41,394 nt of DNA from a virus, in the IMG/VR virus record IMGVR_UViG_3300048835_000079, positions 1 through 41,394 of that record. One strand, 5' to 3'. The position numbers were made by a program, and so were the translations under genes. This document shows positions 6,581-13,537 of the stretch, in pieces (positions within the stretch are counted from its first letter, which is position 1; the number at the start of each line of letters is the position of its first letter). The notes beneath the pieces are model-generated. The model was not told where the DNA came from and searched no databases. It saw only the letters and a list, made by a program, of their open reading frames with translations.

Positions 6581-7360
6581 TTAGTTATCGTTTACCCACG
6601 CCCTAATCGCAGCCTTTGAAATGTCGCTGCACTTCGCCCAAAACTTTTTGAACTCATCGAGCTTGTTGTCTTCCTTCGGTTTCTGAAGTTGCTCCTCTTC
6701 TTGTTCTTCCACATCCTCGTATTCAATCGCTTCCGGTTGAACTAGATGATTTATTGACTGTTTTGGTTGCGTCGCTTCCTTAACAACTTGCCTAACCGCC
6801 TTGATGCCTTGCTTTAAAATCTTCGCTTGCTCTTTCTTGTCAGGCACTGCTTTGACAAACTTAGCCGCAAGGCTTGAGGTGATCTCGTCGCGCTCCATCG
6901 CCTCAACAAGCTCTTTGCAACCGCCTTTAATTGCAGCCTTGGCTCGCTTGACTGATGGTTCGCTGACGTTCAACTGTGCAGCCGCATCTGCCAAAGTATC
7001 ATTTGATCCCTTGCCACCTGTGTGCTGATTTCCGCGCTCTCCACCATGTTTCAGCTTCGCCAGCTTCGCCGCCACCGTTTCTCGCTGCGTTTCACTCAGG
7101 TGCCTGCGATGCAGGTTATGGCTGATAACGTACTTCCAAGGATCGGTATCAGGATCAAGCTCCGACACATGGGGATTACGCTGCAGCTCCTCGCACGCCC
7201 GCAGCCGGTGCCTACCATCTATTAGCTTGTCGCACCAAACAACGATATCCTCACGCTGTCCGTTTTCTGCGATGTCCTTTTTTAGTCCCTGATACTCCTC
7301 CTCAGTCATCGGAGGAAACAACGTAGCTGCTGGATGCACTTCATACTGATGCTTTAGCAT
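6581..7360 (-). CDS. ParB-like nuclease/CTPase-domain DNA-binding protein
   Basis: The 259-aa protein has an N-terminal ParB/Srx-type domain: the MTEEEYQGLKKDI segment, then LIDGRHRLRACEEL (47-60), the ParB box with its GRHR core. A helix-turn-helix of the KorB/ParB type follows at about 121-145 (LADAAAQLNVSEPSVKRA). The C-terminus is an acidic Glu/Gln-rich linker plus a final helical segment. It overlaps the GHKL ATPase gene by 20 bases, so the two are likely translated together. It may be a regulator or DNA clamp. No second partition gene (ParA) is present, so plasmid-style partition is not supported. Confidence 0.85.
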   Translation of the reverse strand: MLKHQYEVHPAATLFPPMTEEEYQGLKKDIAENGQREDIVVWCDKLIDGRHRLRACEELQRNPHVSELDPDTDPWKYVISHNLHRRHLSETQRETVAAKLAKLKHGGERGNQHTGGKGSNDTLADAAAQLNVSEPSVKRAKAAIKGGCKELVEAMERDEITSSLAAKFVKAVPDKKEQAKILKQGIKAVRQVVKEATQPKQSINHLVQPEAIEYEDVEEQEEEQLQKPKEDNKLDEFKKFWAKCSDISKAAIRAWVNDN

Positions 7361-8726
7361 TGCTCTTTGCCTCCATGTAGTCTTTAACTAGATAGCCCAT
7401 CGCCTGCCCAAAGTCTTTGAACGAAAACTTAAAAAGCTCGTTCCCTTTTTCGTCATGGCGGCACCCGTAGTCGGCAATCAAAGCAACTGCACAAGCAGTC
7501 AATGCTGCCCTATTAGATTCAGACTTAGCCAAGGCAATCAGTCCGTTGTTTAGGTTGAGCGAAACTCGCATTCCAGCGCGATCAAACGAACCAAGCACTG
7601 ATTGGTCTAACTCACACCAATCGAGAATGTACCCGCCACGCCTGCCAGTCTTGCCGTTAGTGCAAAGCGAATCACCAAGACCATGAACCTTGCTGGCTTT
7701 TGTATGCTTTTTACCAGTGCTCTTTGGTGCTATAGAGCCAACAGAATCTCCTTTGTCTCTCTTGGCCTTGCCTTTGTTCGCTTCATTGACTGCCTGATTC
7801 AGCATTTGCTGAAGTTCACCACGCAGAGCAGATGATTCGATAGTCTCGGCAAGCTGGTCAGCCTTCTTAAGAACGTGCTCGATGCGAACAAAAATCGCAT
7901 CAGCCAATCGCTCTTGGTTCTCGCTCAGGTCGTCTTTGTTTTTAGCTAAAGCCCAGCCTTCACCGAGATGAATCGTTCCAGCCATGCGTCGCACGCTGTA
8001 TTGTCCAGCACCTAGCGAATTGGCATCAATGATTCTATGGCCATAGACCAGCCAAAACGGCCCTCGTTCTATTGAGACGCCATCCGGCAAAATACCAATG
8101 TCAATCCTTACGGCCTTGCCATCAATTTCAAACTCGGATTGCACAACATCGTTTCGCACTGGCATCTCAACCGGCGGCAAAACCTTCTTCTTGCCATTGA
8201 TGGACCTTACTATCTGAATGCCATGAGCAATTGCAGGGGTGAAGACAAACGCCAAGCTCTGGAAAGCATCTTCATTGGGCTGCTTCTTCCCGTTTCGCAG
8301 CGGCAGCTTAATGACTGTTCCCGATGGACCGTTGCAATCTCGGATTTCAGGGTCTGGGACGTTCCAATTGTTCTGCATCCACTCGGTATAATTCACCTTC
8401 ATTGTGGATTCTTTCTTTCCGCAGCACGTGACTACCTCCATTGTGTCAGCGCAAGAAAGCCAAGCATCCTTTGCACCAATCCCATATCGACCTAGCTTGC
8501 TGGTCTTTCGGTGCTTGTGATCGCCAAGCTTGAAGACTGAAGTAATATCTTCGCATCCAGCACCGTCATCAGAGACAGTTAGAACTCTGTTGGTAATGTC
8601 GATAACGACACGTGTTGCACCGGCATCAAGAGAGTTGTCTACTAGCTCAGCAAGAGCCTTCCACCAAGGAAGATTTGCATTAGCAAGCGAAGCCAGTAAA
8701 TGCGGTGCTGGTGGCAAGTGAACCAT
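7341..8726 (-). CDS. GHKL (Hsp90/MutL/MORC-type) ATPase
   Basis: The protein is 461 aa from the ATG at 8726. The Bergerat ATP-binding fold is clear: N-box AELVDNSLDAG (26-36, Glu27 and Asn31), G1 box VSDDGAG (51-57), G2 region KLGRYGIGAKDA (77-88). The middle region resembles the transducer part of this superfamily, and a basic linker (about 325-350) leads to an unassigned C-terminal domain. ATP-driven dimerisation is expected. Similar stand-alone GHKL proteins occur in phages and anti-phage islands, but the substrate here is unknown. Overlap with the ParB-like gene suggests a two-part system. Confidence 0.85.
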   Translation of the reverse strand: MVHLPPAPHLLASLANANLPWWKALAELVDNSLDAGATRVVIDITNRVLTVSDDGAGCEDITSVFKLGDHKHRKTSKLGRYGIGAKDAWLSCADTMEVVTCCGKKESTMKVNYTEWMQNNWNVPDPEIRDCNGPSGTVIKLPLRNGKKQPNEDAFQSLAFVFTPAIAHGIQIVRSINGKKKVLPPVEMPVRNDVVQSEFEIDGKAVRIDIGILPDGVSIERGPFWLVYGHRIIDANSLGAGQYSVRRMAGTIHLGEGWALAKNKDDLSENQERLADAIFVRIEHVLKKADQLAETIESSALRGELQQMLNQAVNEANKGKAKRDKGDSVGSIAPKSTGKKHTKASKVHGLGDSLCTNGKTGRRGGYILDWCELDQSVLGSFDRAGMRVSLNLNNGLIALAKSESNRAALTACAVALIADYGCRHDEKGNELFKFSFKDFGQAMGYLVKDYMEAKSNAKASV

Positions 8727-8785
8727 ATCCGTACTCCTAAACCCAAAAGAATCCTGCAAGCCAGCGTAGTGCCAGCCTGCCACTA

Positions 8786-9025
8786 CTACTTCAGAACAAC
8801 GCTGACCTTTGCAGCCAGCCAGTCTTGAATCTGCTCGGCAACGTCTTCACAACGTCGCTCGCCTGCCAGCCTGAAAGCCTGCTTAGCCCCACGAAAAACG
8901 TGGAACCACTCAGAGATTTCCTGCCTACTAGTGGGAAGCAGAATTGCGTCCCGAACTTCGGCGAATGTGTCGCCTTGAGAAATCCGATCGAGTGCTTCGA
9001 ATGGATGGTAAATGCAGTCAGACAT
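8786..9025 (-). CDS. Hypothetical 79-aa protein
   Basis: The start at 9025 (MSDCIYHPFEALDR) has a strong GGGAGGTG ribosome-binding site 2 bases upstream. The protein is helical and ends in QDWLAAKVSVVLK. It precedes the GHKL ATPase by about 60 bases. No family is recognised. Confidence 0.75.
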   Translation of the reverse strand: MSDCIYHPFEALDRISQGDTFAEVRDAILLPTSRQEISEWFHVFRGAKQAFRLAGERRCEDVAEQIQDWLAAKVSVVLK

Positions 9026-9128
9026 AACACCTCCCAAGTGGGCTAGGGTAACTAATAAACTAAACAACGTGACGCCAAGTCTTACCACAAATAGCCCGCG
9101 ATGCAGTTTTGTGACTCACGCCAATCTG

Positions 9129-9575
9129 CTATGCAAGCCAAGAAATACTAATACCTAGCTCATTGTGAAGAACCCGCAGGTTCCTGACTGTACTCTCGTT
9201 CAGCACCGCATTCCATGAACGCTCGCCTCGAAAGTGATTTGATCGACCACGCAAATATGCGTCCTTCACATTTCTCGACTGATCAACGCACTCAAGATGC
9301 TCCGGGTTGACACAAAGCCTATTATCGCACTTGTGAGCAATCACCATATTATGCGGGATTTCTTGTCCGTTAGCGATAACCCACGCTGCCCTATGAGCAA
9401 GCACATTCCACTTTGACCCACCGACCTTTTGGCACAAAACACCGTACCCGTCAACCGTCGCACCTTGCCACTCAACGCAACCCGCCAAATTAGGCTGAGA
9501 TTTGCCTCGCTCCATACTGGCAAGCAGCGATGGGTTTACGACAATTGGTCGCTTCTTTTGTTTTTTCTTGTCCAT
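9129..9575 (-). CDS. HNH homing-type endonuclease, interrupted by an amber codon in its C-terminal HTH
   Basis: The 148-aa product from MDKKKQKK has the HNH_3 pattern: GCVEWQGATVDGYGV, VLAHRAAWVIANG, VIAHKCDNRLCVNPEHLE (HNH core with His/Asn/His) and QSRNVKDAYLRGRS. The C-terminal helix-turn-helix (LNESTVRNLRVLHNEL) stops at TAG (9129-9131). The same frame continues for 22 codons to a second TAG at 9060, and those codons encode the missing recognition helix (QIGVSHKTASRAICG). The gene is therefore either truncated by a nonsense mutation or read through. Such nucleases are free-standing mobile genes in phages. Confidence 0.88.
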   Translation of the reverse strand: MDKKKQKKRPIVVNPSLLASMERGKSQPNLAGCVEWQGATVDGYGVLCQKVGGSKWNVLAHRAAWVIANGQEIPHNMVIAHKCDNRLCVNPEHLECVDQSRNVKDAYLRGRSNHFRGERSWNAVLNESTVRNLRVLHNELGISISWLA

Positions 9576-9617
9576 GCTACCCACCTGCAAATTATTTCTA
9601 AATCCAAACCAAAAAAA

Positions 9618-9794
9618 CTACTTAGGCTTGCAGCCCCTATTTGGTTTCCAATGCTTTCGAATCTTCGCAATGTCAGCATCGCTTAGCATGTGAGCGTATC
9701 CGTATTTCTTTCCAAGACTCAACGCCTTCGCCCACCGTGTTACAGTTGCGATTGAGCAGTTAAGTTCTTTGCTTGCTTCCGTTGCTGTTTTCAT
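9618..9794 (-). CDS. Small helix-turn-helix DNA-binding protein (MerR/excisionase-like)
   Basis: The 58-aa product starts MKTATEASKELNCSIATVTRWAK. The first 30 residues form a helix-turn-helix of the MerR-N/excisionase type, followed by a wing-like segment (GKKYGYAHMLSDADIAKIRKHW). It is a likely transcription regulator of the early operon. The upstream 45 bases are AT-rich and contain weak promoter-like hexamers. No integrase is present for it to act as an excisionase. Confidence 0.75.
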   Translation of the reverse strand: MKTATEASKELNCSIATVTRWAKALSLGKKYGYAHMLSDADIAKIRKHWKPNRGCKPK

Positions 9795-9839
9795 GATGTT
9801 GAATGTTATCGGCAACAAAAACCTTTTGCAATAGGTATT

Positions 9840-10040
9840 CTAAGATTTTTTAGAATTATTTTTCCTCGGCTGCCCAGGCGTTGCCCGTTCGCTTAGTTGG
9901 TCCCTGACCTCCTTCGGTAAGGACCGATTGCACTGCTTGCCGATCCATGCAGCCAAAGACAATCCAGCGGATTTTGCCGCCGCCTCCCATGCAGCCCACC
10001 AGTCAGTGGGCTGGGTTGTGTTTCGCCGTTCGTTGGTCAT
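9840..10040 (-). CDS. Small 66-aa protein, possible RHH-type DNA-binding
   Basis: The sequence MTNERRNTTQPTDWWAAWEAAAKSAGLSLAAWIGKQC resembles short phage proteins in which a helix ends in SLxxWIGxQC, a pattern like the C-terminal half of ribbon-helix-helix or Arc-like proteins. The tail is basic. The start shares its A with the upstream TAA (TAATG at 10040). It is a possible regulator; this is inference. Confidence 0.7.
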   Translation of the reverse strand: MTNERRNTTQPTDWWAAWEAAAKSAGLSLAAWIGKQCNRSLPKEVRDQLSERATPGQPRKNNSKKS

Positions 10041-10321
10041 TATTCGACCACCATCAACGCATCGCGTGCATAGCTAGGTCCATCGCTAAAACCTTCAAGG
10101 CTCTGAATCGCACGCCACGTTGCGGAGTCAACCGTTGCTCCACCTTCTCGGACTTGATTTGCGATCTCTGGGTAAGCTTCGTCAAATGCTGCCCAAAAGG
10201 TTTCTGCGTTATTTTCAAAGTCTGCTTTGATAGTGACTTGCTTTGTGTTTTTATCGATCATGCTCAGGTGCTTTCGGTATTGTCGAGTCCCAGAATTTCT
10301 TGCTGAGTTTTGCTTTTTCAT
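10040..10321 (-). CDS. First gene of the leftward early operon, 93 aa
   Basis: The protein starts MKKQNSARNSG, with AGGGGA 7 bases upstream. A basic N-terminus leads to an acidic helical C-terminus (AETFWAAFDEAYPEIANQVREGG). No family is recognised. It is the first ORF downstream of the promoter at 10378-10405, so it is probably among the earliest expressed. Confidence 0.72.
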   Translation of the reverse strand: MKKQNSARNSGTRQYRKHLSMIDKNTKQVTIKADFENNAETFWAAFDEAYPEIANQVREGGATVDSATWRAIQSLEGFSDGPSYARDALMVVE

Positions 10322-10376
10322 TTTGCTGTCCCCTGTGTTAGTTGTTTTCGGCTCGCGACTGTCGCTTGCACGATTC

Positions 10377-10420
10377 TATTATACACACAATATCGGGCAC
10401 AGCAAGAGTATTGTACACAC
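10377..10420. repeat. Two 12-bp direct repeats over the early promoter
   Basis: TATTATACACAC at 10377-10388 recurs as TATTGTACACAC at 10409-10420, 11 of 12 identical and 32 bp apart start to start, about three helical turns. The first copy covers the -10 box of the early promoter and the second lies just upstream of its -35, overlapping a second weak -10. This is a plausible operator pair for one of the small HTH proteins encoded just downstream. Confidence 0.55.
10378..10405 (-). promoter_or_regulatory. Early leftward promoter (sigma-70 type)
   Basis: On the minus strand TTGCTG (10405-10400) and a perfect TATAAT (10383-10378) are separated by 16 bases. Transcription would start near 10371 and run into the gene at 10321, whose leader is about 50 nt. 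It is the best promoter in the 171-base gap between the late and early blocks. Confidence 0.65.
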
Positions 10421-10441
10421 TTTTTGAAATTATTTCAGAAG

Positions 10442-10479
10442 TTTTCCCAGTCGGGAAAATAGCCGGTTTTTAGAAAAAC
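10442..10479 (-). terminator. Late-operon terminator, two adjacent hairpins
   Basis: Fourteen bases after the stop of the last late gene, the minus strand forms GGTTTTT CT AAAAACC and then TTTTCCC GACT GGGAAAA. The stems are compact, but no uninterrupted T-run follows the second one. They probably end leftward late transcription just before the early promoter. Confidence 0.5.
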
Positions 10480-10492
10480 CAGGCTTGATTTC

Positions 10493-11848
10493 TTACCGAT
10501 CGGGATACGGAAAATGCCGGTTGACCATCTTTAACGCCTCGGAGCGCCGGCAGCTGTAGAACCTTAACCAGCACCGTACCAGCCGCGATAGTTCTGGCTG
10601 CTCCCAATCGCCCAGAACGCGAGTAGCCGTGTCCCCCAGCCCTTTGTCCTCTGGCTGAACCAACTCGCGGAGTTGGGCTATTACAGCTTCATGTTGCTCA
10701 TAAGGTAGCTCGTTGATTTTTTCCCGTACAGCGCGGACCTCATGGATTGCCAGCGAAGTCTCCTCGGGTGCTTCGTCACAGCAGCCCGCGACCACTACAG
10801 GGGTAACTGTGATCGTTGCGTTTTCGTACCGGCAAGACCCTTCGTCCCCTGGGTCGCTGGAATCGTAGTCATCGTCGATTCGCATATCCTCTGGCAACGC
10901 GGAACTGCCAAAGCCCTTAAACCAGTTCCATTCGTTTTGGCCGTTGTCATCAGGCAGGATTTGCAGCTGCAGCGTTTTCTCGCCTGTCGTTGCGTTGCAA
11001 AGCAACACCACGCTAATTTGGGAGTTTCCTGCAAAGCAGTCATGGGGGCCGGTCACTGTCGCAGCAAATGAAGGATTGCAGCCGCATTGATCCTCGAAGC
11101 CGACTCCAGTCTGCAAAGTGACCCTGACAGACACGCTTTCCAGGCAAGTGCAATTATTGGACTCAATGTCTGCAATGGTCACGTCAAAAGCCGCGATCGT
11201 TCGATTGACCGTTGGGAAGCAGCATGACCGAGCGCACCGAGGGCATGTGGTGTTGTGGAGGTAGTGGTCTGAATAGGTGATCTCAGACCATTTGGTGACT
11301 GTGGAACTACCAGCACCTATCGCAAACCAGTAGCCGCTAGCTGTGCCGCAATACCTCTGAGTAAGACCACCGCTGACCGATGACTCGAACAGGTTGTCAC
11401 CCATGCAGACGGTCCAAATCAAAGTCGCATCGGTTACGACGTAGCTTTCCTCAAACTCCACCGAACCACCAACCACAATCCGCTGAGTAATCTCGTTGGT
11501 GTCGATCACTTCAATTTCAGTGTAGGTATCAGTCGGCGAGCCGCATGGAGTACCAAGACTGCCGTGGAAAGCATAGATGCGGAACTTCTGTCCAACCGTA
11601 TCGGCTTCGATTGTTGCCGTGAAGATTCCGTATGGATGCCCAACCATGTGTTTGAGCACCATCTTGGAATCGCTTGCTCTGCTGACGATTCCAGTGAACG
11701 CTGGGGAAGATGGGTTTATCTCCCAGTCGGTCCAGTCGCCTCCGCACACTTCCCAGTCCGGCTCAAGCAACGTTTCGTCATTGCTGGTTCGCTGGAATCC
11801 GTCTGAGTATTCGTAGCAAGGCCCGCAGCAGCATCGCTTGGTCGGCAT
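10493..11848 (-). CDS. Large cysteine-rich tail-tip or appendage protein
   Basis: The 451-aa product from MPTKRCCCGPCYEYSDGF contains about 29 cysteines, many paired (CCCGPC, CPRCARSCC, CGC), unusual for a virion protein. The first about 200 residues look like a beta-sandwich of the concanavalin/LamG type (GIVSRASDSKMVLKHMVG). A Cys-rich beta region follows (about 205-370), then a helical C-terminus with SLAIHEVRAVREKI and LVRCWLRFYSCRR. As the last late gene after tail genes it is probably a tail-tip or host-contact protein stabilised by disulfides or metal. I recognise no named family. Confidence 0.72.
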   Translation of the reverse strand: MPTKRCCCGPCYEYSDGFQRTSNDETLLEPDWEVCGGDWTDWEINPSSPAFTGIVSRASDSKMVLKHMVGHPYGIFTATIEADTVGQKFRIYAFHGSLGTPCGSPTDTYTEIEVIDTNEITQRIVVGGSVEFEESYVVTDATLIWTVCMGDNLFESSVSGGLTQRYCGTASGYWFAIGAGSSTVTKWSEITYSDHYLHNTTCPRCARSCCFPTVNRTIAAFDVTIADIESNNCTCLESVSVRVTLQTGVGFEDQCGCNPSFAATVTGPHDCFAGNSQISVVLLCNATTGEKTLQLQILPDDNGQNEWNWFKGFGSSALPEDMRIDDDYDSSDPGDEGSCRYENATITVTPVVVAGCCDEAPEETSLAIHEVRAVREKINELPYEQHEAVIAQLRELVQPEDKGLGDTATRVLGDWEQPELSRLVRCWLRFYSCRRSEALKMVNRHFPYPDR

Positions 11849-12270
11849 CAGGCATCCCCTGCTACGCAACATCGATCGTGGGCCACATAGTGGCAGGGTG
11901 TAAGCTCGCCTTCTTCGGCTTCAGGATCTTGAGAGGCTGCAATCCCCCTGCCAAACCAAACCCAAACACCGTCCAGATCTTCAATCGGCAAATCGAAAAC
12001 ACACCCCGACCAATCCACCACTTGAACAGACGTTCCAACCACAGTGCCTTCGTTGCAGGGGCCGACTTCCACCATGACCGTTCCGACTTTTTTGCCGGTA
12101 TAGTGCCCAGTACCATCAGTTAAAGCAGTTAGCGTTCCCTGGTAGGTCGCACCATCACCACCCAAGTCCCTTGGCACAATCTCTGGGAACTCGCCATCCG
12201 TGTTGCCAATGAGGTTGATTACCTCAATCGTGTCGGCTTTATTAAAGCCATAGACTTTATCGTCAGGCAT
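11848..12270 (-). CDS. Tail-module protein, 140 aa
   Basis: The protein begins MPDDKVYGFNKADTIEV. It is beta-rich and acidic, with a GTVVGTSVQVVDWSG segment and a C-terminal Cys/His group (PCHYVAHDRCC). Start and stop overlap the neighbouring genes by a single base, as elsewhere in this module. It is probably a minor structural protein. No family can be named. Confidence 0.72.
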   Translation of the reverse strand: MPDDKVYGFNKADTIEVINLIGNTDGEFPEIVPRDLGGDGATYQGTLTALTDGTGHYTGKKVGTVMVEVGPCNEGTVVGTSVQVVDWSGCVFDLPIEDLDGVWVWFGRGIAASQDPEAEEGELTPCHYVAHDRCCVAGDA

Positions 12271-12677
12271 TATGCCCTCGGTATGCCAGTGGCACGAATG
12301 TCCAAGTCAAGCTGTGTTGCCGTAGCCGCTGTGCCCAATCGAGTTACGTTGTAGCCAGTTGTCAATTCACTCGCTGCGATGATCTCTCCAGCAGTCGCAC
12401 CCACGTAGTACGTTTCGCCTACCACCATCGTCGTACCAACCAGGATGATACTGCCACCAAAAGCAGCAATGCCATACCCACCATCTACTCCAGGTGTCAT
12501 CGCAATGCACTTGGCCGCAGCTGCTGTCGCCGATAAGTTAGCATCGGCTAGCTTGTGCTCATTGTCTGCGCTGTCTAAATACAATGGATTCCCAGGGGCC
12601 ACAGTCGCACCATAGGGCACGTTCCGATAGTCCGTGTTGGCGGTTGGCCTGACTGCTGTGATTCCAGTAAGCGGCAT
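12270..12677 (-). CDS. Beta-rich structural protein, decoration or tail-adaptor type
   Basis: The 135-aa protein has the rhythm of small phage cement or decoration proteins: YGATVAPGNPLYLDSADNE, then Ala-rich turns, then GETYYVGATAGEI and a final strand. It has few charged residues and no enzyme motifs. Its place after the tape measure suggests a tail role rather than a capsid role, so the assignment is open. Confidence 0.68.
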   Translation of the reverse strand: MPLTGITAVRPTANTDYRNVPYGATVAPGNPLYLDSADNEHKLADANLSATAAAAKCIAMTPGVDGGYGIAAFGGSIILVGTTMVVGETYYVGATAGEIIAASELTTGYNVTRLGTAATATQLDLDIRATGIPRA

Positions 12678-12679
12678 GG

Positions 12680-13537
12680 CTAGAGCCTCAGAAACGAAAA
12701 TGAAATGGATGGGTAGATGTCAAACTCTAAGGTTGCCGGAGGACTACCAGCCGCTGCTTTTCCGCCGCTGCCGTTGAGGCTGCCAAGAATCACAGTCCGA
12801 TTGTCGTCGTCTAGGTACGGCTTCCTCTGCCCTGTGGCAAGGTAGATCGTCCCAACATCAAGCCGCTTGTGAGTCCAGAGACGGTCGTTGTACTTCAAAG
12901 AATACTGAGTGAGTCGCCGCCGCGCCCCGTAGTAGAACCCTACGCGACTACTCAGGATTGTTAGCAGCAATGACTTCGCGGCCCGTCCTTTGAATGAAGC
13001 ATTATTGACGGTTTCGTTACGATCGATGATTTGCTCATCGGTAACGGTTGCGGGCTCGAACTGAAAGAACTCCCAGACTGGAATGAAACGGCCAATTGTC
13101 AGGCCGACCTGGAAAGGCTGCCCAGCCGAGTTAGCAATGGAGGTGCCACTCTGGTCTTTCGTAACAACCTCCTGAAGCCGTTCGAACTTGGTTTCGTAGA
13201 TCGGCACCCAGACGGTTGGATCGGACTCCGGGTCTTGCGAGTCTTGGCCTTCTTCAACTTCACTGGAAAAGGTCGCGGTCACATCCCAGATCAGTGGATT
13301 GTCCGCCCGCCTAAATGCGTCCACGCCAATACAGACCGCCGCGCCAAAGGCTGATACCGTCTGGTTTGCCCGTGGCAGACCAGGCGTACCGTACAGCACC
13401 TCAATCCGCGTCGTGGATTTGTTATCGGTCTGGACAATGTAGCGGTAGGTCTCGTTCAGGACCGCCATGCCGTTTGAGTTGGAGACCGTAGCACTACCGT
13501 CCCGAGTCTGGCTGTTGTCAACGATCCATGATGCCAT
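12680..13537 (-). CDS. Tail-associated structural protein, 285 aa
   Basis: The protein begins MASWIVDNSQTRDGS and is beta-rich throughout. Notable segments are TTRIEVLYGTPGLPR, VGLTIGRFIPVWEFF and a C-terminal YPSISFSFLRL. It lies directly downstream of the tape measure, where distal-tail or baseplate hub proteins are encoded. It lacks the usual Dit or Tal signatures that I can recognise. Confidence 0.7.
   Translation of the reverse strand: MASWIVDNSQTRDGSATVSNSNGMAVLNETYRYIVQTDNKSTTRIEVLYGTPGLPRANQTVSAFGAAVCIGVDAFRRADNPLIWDVTATFSSEVEEGQDSQDPESDPTVWVPIYETKFERLQEVVTKDQSGTSIANSAGQPFQVGLTIGRFIPVWEFFQFEPATVTDEQIIDRNETVNNASFKGRAAKSLLLTILSSRVGFYYGARRRLTQYSLKYNDRLWTHKRLDVGTIYLATGQRKPYLDDDNRTVILGSLNGSGGKAAAGSPPATLEFDIYPSISFSFLRL

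Noticed and set aside
6581-7360. A plasmid-type ParAB partition system
   Set aside because: No ParA-type ATPase is present; the neighbour is a GHKL ATPase, which belongs to a different superfamily.
9129-9131. Genome-wide amber (TAG) recoding
   Set aside because: Several well-defined genes end at TAG (for example 30402 and 39292), core genes contain no internal TAG, and no tRNA with a CTA anticodon was found.
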